NCBI GenBank assembly: GCA_022820625.1
Contig: JAJEFE010000028.1
Span: forward strand, 1 to 38,628
Source of the DNA: Gammaproteobacteria bacterium
Lineage (GTDB): Bacteria; Pseudomonadota; Gammaproteobacteria; Steroidobacterales; Rariloculaceae
DNA length: 38,628 nucleotides
Direction of reading: 5' to 3'
Below, one piece after another: positions 1-6,554 of this stretch; the first letter of the stretch is position 1; every line of letters begins with the position of its first letter. Below the pieces are notes generated by a model. The model saw nothing but the letters and a program-made list of their open reading frames with translations. It was not told the DNA's origin and made no database searches. Made by a program: the position numbers and the translations under genes.

Positions 1-101
1 GCTTGGGGTGAAAATCCGGCGCCGAGACCGGAAACGGCCCAAAATCCCGCCAAAACCGCCGATTCCTGGGGTAAAGTTCTTTTTGGACTTGCTCGAAACC
101 T

Positions 102-281
102 TTATCGATCAAAGGCTTCCGAACAGCGCAAGAGGCTCAAAACATCGCCTTCGGCAGTCTGTAACACGGTGCATTCAAATGCGCCCTTTAACTGCTCCAA
201 CTCTGGCTCCGGGGCTGTATCGTCTTGCCCGTACACGGCGCTTGCCAGCAACAGGGCCCACATTGTCACAACAGCTCTCAT
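102..281 (-). CDS. small secreted protein, 59 aa, unknown function
   Basis: I do not recognise this gene. The reading frame encodes 59 residues. A hydrophobic N-terminus (residues 1-19, ending in A-V-Y-G-Q) looks like a signal peptide, so the mature product would be about 40 residues and periplasmic or secreted. The mature part is acidic at first (DDTAPEPELEQ) and has two cysteines, at residues 37 and 53, which could form one disulphide. The ATG at 279-281 is preceded by a strong AGGAGA ribosome binding site (287-292, minus strand) with 5 nt spacing, which is the main reason to believe the gene. It has no operon partner in the window. An unusually structured leader lies directly upstream. It could also be a fragment of a longer lipoprotein-like family, but the frame closes cleanly at TAA. 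Confidence 0.6.
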   Translation of the reverse strand: MRAVVTMWALLLASAVYGQDDTAPEPELEQLKGAFECTVLQTAEGDVLSLLRCSEAFDR

Positions 282-305
282 TGCATTCTCCTAGCAGATT
301 GCAAA

Positions 306-464
306 GCCCGACCATAGGTGCCGGGCCGTTGCAAACATCTCTCAGCTAGGAAGAGCTATCCACGCTTATTCGCCGCGACTCAGGGAGCTACCCGTTGCCG
401 GTTTCGGCTGTTTCATTCAGCGTGTAACCCGGCATTGCGGGAACGCTGAAAGATGTTTGCACCG
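306..464 (-). promoter_or_regulatory. candidate structured RNA leader of the 59-aa gene
   Basis: Read on the minus strand, positions 464-445 and 346-327 form a 20-nt inverted repeat with two mismatches (core TGCAAACATCT), able to close a long terminal stem. Inside it are a hairpin made of 443-450 with 416-423 (8 bp, perfect) carrying an inner CCCG/CGGG stem (428-431, 438-441), and a GCCG-AAAC-CGGC hairpin (397-408). After the closing stem comes a GCCCG/CGGGC hairpin (306-310, 322-326) just before the ribosome binding site. The arm at 443-450 can pair in only one of two ways at a time. This resembles a cis-regulatory RNA; I recognise no known class, and function is inferred. Confidence 0.35.
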
Positions 465-467
465 TTG

Positions 468-497
468 AGTATACCAACGGCGAAAACAGTGTGCCTA
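468..497 (-). promoter_or_regulatory. possible sigma70 promoter for the 59-aa gene leader
   Basis: The minus strand has TATACT (468-473) as a -10 box and TAGGCA (492-497) as a weak -35 box, 18 nt apart. The predicted start near 461 coincides with the first base of the inverted-repeat arm of the downstream leader, which supports both predictions. The -35 matches only four of six consensus bases. Confidence 0.35.
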
Positions 498-538
498 CCA
501 GTTTCACTACGTGCGCCGGGCGACAATTTCGATTCGCT

Positions 539-623
539 GGCTGTGTGGCGGAGTTAGTAGGCGCACATATTGGAGGTTTGGTGGCCTTTGGGCCGTGTGG
601 GCTCAAGTCCCATCTTGGTCACC
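539..623 (+). pseudogene. decayed tRNA-Leu(GAG)-like sequence
   Basis: The 85-nt stretch follows a bacterial tRNA-Leu along its whole length. It has a D-arm with GCG/CGC stem (548-550, 562-564), the would-be anticodon GAG at 573-575, a long variable arm GGCC-TTTG-GGCC, a T-arm GTGGG/CCCAT with loop CTCAAGT, and A621 as discriminator followed by CC. Key features are lost: the anticodon stem (566-570 with 578-582) has only two of five pairs, U33 is G, invariant G18 is A, and the acceptor stem has one mismatch and three G-U pairs. It is therefore most likely a relic and not a working tRNA. Chance resemblance is unlikely, given the correct length and the intact variable arm. Confidence 0.55.
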
Positions 624-751
624 GATGGGCTGCCACCCCCACCCCACTACATCGTTCGGGTAGAGGCACCGCTCTCAATTTACAAAGGGCTCAACGCTGG
701 AATACACGGCAACGCGCTGCGCTTGATGGCCACCCTCCACCGCCAGCGCCT

Positions 752-760
752 TGCTATAAT
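752..760 (+). promoter_or_regulatory. extended -10 promoter of acnA
   Basis: The sequence TGCTATAAT is a perfect extended -10 element (TG-N-TATAAT, hexamer 755-760). No good -35 box lies 16-18 nt upstream, as expected when an extended -10 compensates. The predicted start near 767 would give a leader of about 64 nt before the acnA ATG at 831. Confidence 0.5.
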
Positions 761-830
761 CCGCGCCGCCGCCCCGATGGTTCGCGGCAGCGCACTCGTC
801 AAGTCGAACCAATACTTGAGGAACCCGCAG

Positions 831-3509
831 ATGACAGATTCCTTTGGAGCCCGTCAACGCCTGACGGTGGACGATACCGGCTACGACATCTTTCGCCTTG
901 ATGCCGTTGGCGATGAGCGCGTTCACCGGCTTCCCTACACGCTCAAGATCCTGCTGGAGAACCTCCTCCGCCACGAGGATGGCTCCACGGTACCGGCGAG
1001 CGATATCCGGGCGCTGGCGGCCTGGGACGCACAGGCCGAGCCCGAAACCGAGATCGCGTTTACCCCCGCGCGCGTGATTCTCCAGGACTTTACCGGCGTG
1101 CCCGCCGTCGTGGATCTTGCGGCCATGCGGGATGCGGTGGTCAAGCTGGGCGGCCGGGCGGCGGCCATCAATCCCCTGTCGCCGGCGGAACTGGTCATCG
1201 ACCACTCGGTGCAGGTGGACCACTTCGGCACGCCGGGGGCGCTGCAACGCAATAACGCCATCGAGTTCGAGCGCAACAGGGAGCGCTATTCGTTCCTGCG
1301 CTGGGGGCAGCAGGCGTTCAGCGACTTCAAGGTTGTGCCGCCGAACACGGGGATCGTGCACCAGGTCAACCTGGAATTCCTCAGCCGGGTGATTTTCGAC
1401 AGCGAGCGCGACGGCCGGCGTGTCGCTTATCCGGACACGCTGGTGGGCACGGATTCCCATACCACGATGATCAACGGTCTGGGCATCCTGGGATGGGGCG
1501 TGGGCGGCATCGAAGCCGAGGCGGCGATGCTGGGCCAGCCCATCACCATGCTCATTCCACAGGTGATCGGCTTCGAACTGCGGGGCGAACTGGCGCCGGG
1601 CGCCACGGCGACGGACCTGGTTCTGACGGTCACCGAGATGCTTCGCGATAAGGGCGTCGTCGGGAAGTTCGTGGAGTTCTTCGGCGACGGCCTGGATCAT
1701 CTGCCGCTGGCGGATCGGGCCACCCTGGGCAACATGTCGCCGGAGTTCGGCAGCACGTGTGCGGTGTTTCCCATCGACGAGGAGACGCTGCGCTACCTGA
1801 GGCTGTCGGGACGTTCCGGCGAGCGGGTGCGCCTCGTGGAGGCCTACGCCAAGGAGCAAGGGCTCTGGCGCGGCGAGGCGCCGGCCCGGTACAGCGATAC
1901 GATGGTTCTGAAGCTGGAATCGGTGGAACCGTGCCTGGCGGGGCCCAAGCGGCCCCAGGACCGGATTCCGTTGCGCAGCGCGGCGGCAAGGGTCTCCGAA
2001 TTGACGAGCGCGGCCGGCAGCGAGCGAGGCGATGCGCCGCCTCCCGGACCCACGGTTACGCGCGACGGCGAGGAGCACACACTCACCGATGGCGCGCTTC
2101 TGATCGCGGCCATCACGAGCTGCACGAATACCTCAAACCCGGTCGTAATGGTGGGCGCCGGACTGCTGGCGCGCAACGCCGCAGCCAAGGGGCTGAACTC
2201 GAAACCCTGGGTCAAGACGTCACTCGCCCCGGGTTCCAAGGTGGTCACGGAATACCTGGCCAAGACAGAACTGCTGGACGACCTGGAGGCACTGGGATTC
2301 AGCGTCGTCGGATACGGCTGCACCACCTGCATCGGCAATTCCGGCCCCCTGCCCGCGGACATCGCCGAGGCCGTTCAGTCCACCGGCCTGATCGGTTGTT
2401 CGGTGCTGTCTGGCAATCGCAACTTCGAGGGCCGCATCCACCAGTTGGTGCGCATGAATTTCCTGGCCTCCCCTCCCCTCGTGGTCGCCTACGCCCTGGC
2501 CGGCAACATGAAGGCCGACCTCTATCGCGACCCGCTCGGAGAGGATGCCGACGGCAATCCCGTCTACCTCCGCGACATCTGGCCCAGTTCCAGGGAGATT
2601 CACGACCTGATTTCCGAGAATATCGACGCGGGCATGTTTGCCGCCAGTTACGCCGGCGTCTTCGACGGCGACGAGAACTGGAACGGACTGGAGGTGGCGA
2701 CGGGCGAGACCTATGCGTGGGACGAGGCATCCACCTATGTCAAGAACCCGCCGTACTTCGAGAACATGGCGGTGCAGCCGGAAGGCATCGAGGACATTCG
2801 CGGCGCACGCGTACTGGCGCTGCTGGGCGACTCGGTGACCACCGATCACATTTCGCCGGCGGGCGCCATCGCGCTCGACAGTCCAGCAGGTCATTACCTC
2901 CGCAGCCTGGGCGTGGAGCGGAGGGACTTCAATTCCTATGGATCACGGCGCGGCAACCACGAGGTGATGATGCGCGGAACGTTTGCGAACATCCGCCTCA
3001 GGAACCAGCTTGCGCCCGGTACCGAGGGCGGGTGGACGACGCACATCCCCAGCGGCGACCAGATCAGCATATTTGACGCTGCCATTCGTTACCGGGAGTC
3101 CGGCACGCCGCTGGTAGTCATCGGCGGCACGGAGTACGGCTCCGGCTCATCCCGGGACTGGGCGGCCAAGGGGACCAAGCTGCTGGGCGTCGAGGCGGTC
3201 ATCGTCCAGAGCTACGAACGCATCCATCGTTCCAACCTGATCGGCATGGGCGTGCTGCCCCTGCAATTCCTGGCGGGCGAGAGCGCCGCCACGCTGGGCC
3301 TGGACGGCACGGAAGTCATCGATGTCGAGGGCATGGGCCGGGGCCGTCCGGAGCGTGTGACGGTCCGCGCGAGCCGCGACGACGGCACGGCGATCGAATT
3401 CCAGGCCCAGGTGCGCATCGACACGCCCAAGGAGTGGGACTACTACCTCAACGGCGGAATCCTGCACTACGTCCTGCGGCAACTGGCCGACGCCGACCGT
3501 GCGGCCTGA
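831..3509 (+). CDS. acnA: aconitate hydratase A
   Basis: AcnA interconverts citrate and isocitrate through cis-aconitate in the cytoplasmic citric acid cycle; many family members also accept 2-methylisocitrate. The product is 892 residues, the normal size for the AcnA/IRP1 branch. The three [4Fe-4S] ligand cysteines are visible at 431 (TSCTNTSNP) and at 497 and 500 ([12 protein letters not shown]), nearly the same numbering as in E. coli AcnA. The C-terminal swivel domain has the [19 protein letters not shown] and [13 protein letters not shown] motifs. The frame stays open upstream to 570, but the ATG at 831 has a GAGGA site 8-9 nt upstream and matches the family N-terminus. It stands alone, downstream of an extended -10 promoter. 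Confidence 0.97.
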   Translation: MTDSFGARQRLTVDDTGYDIFRLDAVGDERVHRLPYTLKILLENLLRHEDGSTVPASDIRALAAWDAQAEPETEIAFTPARVILQDFTGVPAVVDLAAMRDAVVKLGGRAAAINPLSPAELVIDHSVQVDHFGTPGALQRNNAIEFERNRERYSFLRWGQQAFSDFKVVPPNTGIVHQVNLEFLSRVIFDSERDGRRVAYPDTLVGTDSHTTMINGLGILGWGVGGIEAEAAMLGQPITMLIPQVIGFELRGELAPGATATDLVLTVTEMLRDKGVVGKFVEFFGDGLDHLPLADRATLGNMSPEFGSTCAVFPIDEETLRYLRLSGRSGERVRLVEAYAKEQGLWRGEAPARYSDTMVLKLESVEPCLAGPKRPQDRIPLRSAAARVSELTSAAGSERGDAPPPGPTVTRDGEEHTLTDGALLIAAITSCTNTSNPVVMVGAGLLARNAAAKGLNSKPWVKTSLAPGSKVVTEYLAKTELLDDLEALGFSVVGYGCTTCIGNSGPLPADIAEAVQSTGLIGCSVLSGNRNFEGRIHQLVRMNFLASPPLVVAYALAGNMKADLYRDPLGEDADGNPVYLRDIWPSSREIHDLISENIDAGMFAASYAGVFDGDENWNGLEVATGETYAWDEASTYVKNPPYFENMAVQPEGIEDIRGARVLALLGDSVTTDHISPAGAIALDSPAGHYLRSLGVERRDFNSYGSRRGNHEVMMRGTFANIRLRNQLAPGTEGGWTTHIPSGDQISIFDAAIRYRESGTPLVVIGGTEYGSGSSRDWAAKGTKLLGVEAVIVQSYERIHRSNLIGMGVLPLQFLAGESAATLGLDGTEVIDVEGMGRGRPERVTVRASRDDGTAIEFQAQVRIDTPKEWDYYLNGGILHYVLRQLADADRAA

Positions 3510-3541
3510 CGGCAATCGGCAGGTGTTGGCAGCCGCATGCG

Positions 3542-3566
3542 CCGCCAGGGTACGACGGCCTGGCGG
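3542..3566. terminator. hairpin between convergent acnA and DUF4389 gene
   Basis: CCGCCAGG (3542-3549) and CCTGGCGG (3559-3566) form a perfect 8-bp stem with a 9-nt loop, 33 nt after the acnA stop. No T-run follows on either strand, so it may only be a processing or 3' stability hairpin. Confidence 0.4.
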
Positions 3567-3593
3567 TAGCGGTCCGAATCAAGCGATGACGCC

Positions 3594-4151
3594 CTATTCC
3601 GTGTCCGCCTGCTCTGTCTGGTCTGCCGGGACCGAACCATCGGGCCAATCGCTGAACGGGAACGGCTGTTCCTCGCTGGCGAAGGTGAGATAGGCCACCA
3701 GTTCGTAGGAATAGATGGCCAGGCTGGCGCCGAAGCCCGCCAGCCGTTCATTCCGCTTGCCGCTGAACAAGAGAAACAGGACCTGCAGAAGGATCACGGC
3801 AAAAACGACCAGCCGGGTGATACTCCAGAGTGCCACGAACAGGACCATGAACAGCAGGCGCAGCCACGAATCCCGTGAACTGAGATGCTCGCCGATCCCG
3901 CCTTCCCGAGACCTGGATTCGCTCTCAGACTCCGGAGGCACATGGTCCCTCGGAGGCTCGTCCGGTGGAACGTGGTCCAGCGGTGGCTGGTCCGCCGGAG
4001 GTTGTTCCGGCGGCGGTTCGTCGGGTGGCGGAGCATCCGGCGGTGGTTGATCCGGCAGCGGCTGGTCCGGCAATGGGTGGTCCGGTGGTGGTCGGTCCGG
4101 CGGGGCGGCGTCTTTCTTTCCTCCGTCGGGCGGCGATTTGGCATCACTCAC
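3594..4151 (-). CDS. DUF4389 domain membrane protein with proline-rich repeat tail
   Basis: The 185-residue product has two parts. Residues 16-75 are twelve five-residue units of the type PPPDx, a disordered, acidic, proline-rich N-terminal tail. Residues about 93-185 match the DUF4389 family: a tryptophan-arginine start (SWLRLLFM), two hydrophobic segments (about 97-112 and 114-127), the FSGKRNERL loop and the SYELVAYLTFASEEQPFPF segment typical of the family. DUF4389 has no assigned function; it is an inner-membrane protein common in Gammaproteobacteria. The start is GTG at 4149-4151 with AGGA 9 nt upstream. It is divergent from tatD and convergent with acnA, so probably monocistronic. A short serine-glutamate-arginine linker joins tail and membrane part. 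Confidence 0.85.
   Translation of the reverse strand: MSDAKSPPDGGKKDAAPPDRPPPDHPLPDQPLPDQPPPDAPPPDEPPPEQPPADQPPLDHVPPDEPPRDHVPPESESESRSREGGIGEHLSSRDSWLRLLFMVLFVALWSITRLVVFAVILLQVLFLLFSGKRNERLAGFGASLAIYSYELVAYLTFASEEQPFPFSDWPDGSVPADQTEQADTE
3927..4106 (-). repeat. coding 15-bp tandem repeat, 12 units
   Basis: Twelve imperfect 15-bp units encode the PPPDx repeats at residues 16-75 of the DUF4389 protein. On the plus strand the core is GG(C/T)TGGTCCGG followed by variable bases. The unit length is a multiple of three, so gain or loss of units would keep the frame. Confidence 0.85.
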
Positions 4152-4288
4152 GGCGTTTCTTCCTGTCCCAAGAATGCCTCAAGAAGAGTACGATCTGACC
4201 GTCTCTGGCAGAGTTTTCGCAAACTCCGTAGAACAGCGTTTCATCATGGTGGATCATACCCGGTTCCTTTCGCAAAGGCTCGAAGTGC

Positions 4289-5125
4289 ATGACGGACTTG
4301 ATTGACATCGGCGCCAACCTGACGCACGAGAGTTTCGATCGGGACCGCGCCGAGGTGCTCAGGGAAGCGCGGACCGCCGGGGTGCGCCGAATGATCCTCA
4401 CCGGCACGTCGGTGACGGGTAGCGTTCGGGCGCTGGAACTGGCCAAAGCCTACCCCGGCCGACTGTTCTCCACCGCTGGCGTCCACCCGCACAACGCCAG
4501 CGGCTTCGACGCGTACAGCGGTGACGCGCTGACCGATCTGCTGGCGCAGGAGCAAGTCGTCGCTGTCGGCGAGTGTGGGCTGGACTTCTACCGGGATTTC
4601 TCCCCCCGCGACGCCCAACGGCGCGCCTTCCACGAGCAGCTCGAAATCGCCGCGGATGCTCGGTTGCCCGTGTTCCTGCATCAGCGCGACGCCCACGACG
4701 AGTTTGTGGAGTTGCTGCGCCCGATTCGCAGCCGCCTGTGTGGGGGTGTCGCCCATTGCTTCACCGGAACCGCGAAGATGGCGCGCGATTACCTGGACCT
4801 GGACCTCTACATCGGCGTCACCGGTTGGCTCTGTGACGAACGCAGGGGCGGAGATCTCCTCGACGCTGTTCGTCACCTGCCCCTGGACCGGGTGATGATC
4901 GAGACCGATGCACCGTATCTCCTGCCCCGGGACCTGCCCGAAAAACCTCGCGGAAGGCGCAACGAACCCCGCTTCCTGCCCCACATCCTTGTGCGTTTGG
5001 CCGAGGCCATGAACCGTTCCGTGGAAGAAGTTGCCGAAGCCACTCGCAGAAACGCGGAGCAACTGTTTTCCTTACCTTCGAATCAGATAGACAAGGTCTT
5101 CGATCATTCGGACAAATCAGATTAA
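4289..5125 (+). CDS. tatD: TatD family metal-dependent hydrolase
   Basis: TatD proteins are TIM-barrel metal-dependent hydrolases with 3'-5' deoxyribonuclease activity, linked to DNA repair and quality control. The 278-residue product carries the family motifs: DIGANLTHESF at the N-terminus, AGVHPHNA, the metal-binding glutamate in AVGECGLDFYRD (about 90-101), histidines in FLHQRDA and AHCFTG, and the late ETDAPYLLPR motif with the metal aspartate. The ATG at 4289 has AAAGG 10 nt upstream. Length fits the family, with about 15 extra polar residues at the C-terminus whose codons form part of the inverted repeats downstream. It is divergent from the DUF4389 gene. YcfH- or YjjV-type paralogues are alternatives, but the N-terminus and the ETDAPYLLPR motif favour TatD itself. 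Confidence 0.93.
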   Translation: MTDLIDIGANLTHESFDRDRAEVLREARTAGVRRMILTGTSVTGSVRALELAKAYPGRLFSTAGVHPHNASGFDAYSGDALTDLLAQEQVVAVGECGLDFYRDFSPRDAQRRAFHEQLEIAADARLPVFLHQRDAHDEFVELLRPIRSRLCGGVAHCFTGTAKMARDYLDLDLYIGVTGWLCDERRGGDLLDAVRHLPLDRVMIETDAPYLLPRDLPEKPRGRRNEPRFLPHILVRLAEAMNRSVEEVAEATRRNAEQLFSLPSNQIDKVFDHSDKSD

Positions 5126-5169
5126 TAACTCCTTTTATCTATCTGATTTGTAAATTATATCTGTCCGAA
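5081..5169. terminator. overlapping inverted repeats between tatD and thrC
   Basis: TCTATCTGATT (5138-5148) is exactly complementary to AATCAGATAGA inside the end of tatD (5081-5091). The overlapping ATCTGATTTG (5141-5150) is also exactly complementary to CAAATCAGAT at the tatD stop (5113-5122). Outside the second pair, TTCGGACA (5107-5114) and TGTCCGAA (5162-5169) form another 8-bp pair. The hairpins are mutually exclusive. The region is AT-rich with short T-runs, so it may work as a two-way terminator for the convergent genes. Confidence 0.5.
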
Positions 5170-5171
5170 CT

Positions 5172-6485
5172 TTAACGCCACTGATCAAGCATGTCCGAGA
5201 ACACTGCCAGGTCCGGATCGATGGACTCGTAACGGCTTGGCAACTCCAGCAGCGCAGCAAGCGACGCGGGGACCGGGACGGACGCGCCCGCAGCCGGCTC
5301 CACGATATTGTCGAACTTGGCCGGGTGGGCTGTGGCGACGACGATCCAGGAGGCTTTGGTACACCGCGCCTGGGGTAGCTGGTCGTAGACGTTGAAGCCG
5401 GTGGCTGTATGCGGGCACCAGACCCGCTTCAGACGCTCGTAGTCTCGGGCAATCTGCTCTCGAATGGCGGCATCGCTGACCGGATAGGCTTCCACGGAGC
5501 TGCGCAGGTCGCCAAAATCGGGCACCAGGTGCCGAAGGCGCTCCATGTTGCTGGGATTGCCGACATCCATCGCGGAAGCCAGGGTCTGGATGCTGGGACG
5601 AGGTTGCCAGTCCCCCGTCGCCAGGAATTCGGGCAGCACCCGGTTCGCGTTGGTGGCCAGAATGATGTCCCCGATGGGCATGCCCATCGCACGCGCCCAG
5701 ATGCAGGCCAGGGCGTTGCCCAGGTTGCCCGTGGGCACGATGAAGTTCGCGGGCCTGCGCTCGGTCCGCCAGTGCCACAGGCTGGCCGCCGCATGGTAGA
5801 CCACCTGGGGCAGCAGTCGGCCCAGATTAATGCTGTTGGCCGCGCTCAGGCGGTGGCGCATGTTCAATGACGGGTCGGTGAACGCGCTCTTGACCAGGGT
5901 CTGGCAGTCGTCGAAGGTGCCGTTGACCTCGAATGAGCGGACATTTTCCGACCAGCAGGTGAGTTGGTGCTTCTGCCTCGGCGAGACCTGCCCGGCGGGA
6001 AACAGCACTCCCACTCGCATGCCGCGGCGGCGGTGAAAGGCTGCGGCCACCGCCCCGCCCGTATCACCCGAAGTGGCGACCAGAATGGTGAGTGGGCGCT
6101 GGTCCTCCGGTTCCAGCAGCGGCAGCGAGCGCTCCATGATGGCGGCCAGGAATCGCGCTCCAACGTCCTTGAAGGCCGCGGTGGGGCCATGAAAGACTTC
6201 CAGAACCCACAAGGGTCCTCTGCCCTTGTCCACGGGAACGAGCGGCACTGGAAAATCAAGCGCTTGCGCGCACAAGGATCGCAGGTCGGGCTCCAGGGGC
6301 GAACCCGCGGCAAAAGGCGCAAGTATCTGAGTGCCAATGTCCTCGAGCGTGTTGCCGTCAATGTCGTTCGGGTTGAACCGGGGCAGATCATCAGGAACGT
6401 AAAGGCATCCGTCGGGCGCCAGGCCCTGACTGACGGCGCCGATGAAGTCCGTCTCGTGCGCGCCCCGCGTGCTCCAGAATCTCAT
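5172..6485 (-). CDS. thrC: threonine synthase
   Basis: ThrC converts O-phosphohomoserine to threonine with pyridoxal phosphate, the last step of threonine synthesis. The 437-residue product starts MRFWSTRG, typical of the family, and has the PLP lysine at residue 106 in TAAFKDVGARF, next to the HGPT motif. The phosphate-binding ATSGDTGGA loop follows. I place the start at the ATG 6483-6485, with GGAG five nt upstream. An in-frame ATG 18 nt further upstream lacks a good site. It lies 69 nt after thrA in the same direction and is probably co-transcribed with rpe and thrA. No homoserine kinase gene lies between them, so the substrate must come from thrB or thrH elsewhere. Confidence 0.95.
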   Translation of the reverse strand: MRFWSTRGAHETDFIGAVSQGLAPDGCLYVPDDLPRFNPNDIDGNTLEDIGTQILAPFAAGSPLEPDLRSLCAQALDFPVPLVPVDKGRGPLWVLEVFHGPTAAFKDVGARFLAAIMERSLPLLEPEDQRPLTILVATSGDTGGAVAAAFHRRRGMRVGVLFPAGQVSPRQKHQLTCWSENVRSFEVNGTFDDCQTLVKSAFTDPSLNMRHRLSAANSINLGRLLPQVVYHAAASLWHWRTERRPANFIVPTGNLGNALACIWARAMGMPIGDIILATNANRVLPEFLATGDWQPRPSIQTLASAMDVGNPSNMERLRHLVPDFGDLRSSVEAYPVSDAAIREQIARDYERLKRVWCPHTATGFNVYDQLPQARCTKASWIVVATAHPAKFDNIVEPAAGASVPVPASLAALLELPSRYESIDPDLAVFSDMLDQWR

Positions 6486-6554
6486 TGGATCTCCGCGAGC
6501 CATGGCGTTAGGAACCGTATCGTGCGCGCGCGTATATCGGAGCAGCGCATGGGA

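Noticed and set aside
327..464. 6S RNA candidate
   Set aside because: A stretch like CTGAGAGATGTTTGC recalls the 5' arm of gammaproteobacterial 6S RNA, but it lies in the 3' arm here and the length and central bubble do not fit.
488..509. Minus-strand sequence like a tRNA-Leu D-arm
   Set aside because: AGTGAAACTGGTAGGCACAC fits a D-arm, but no anticodon arm, variable arm or acceptor stem follows.
570..830. N-terminal extension of the acnA frame
   Set aside because: It runs over the tRNA-like relic and the promoter, has no AcnA content, and the ATG at 831 has its own ribosome site.
675..2078. 467-codon open frame antisense to acnA
   Set aside because: It is the shadow of a high-GC coding strand, rich in Arg and His, with no recognisable domain.
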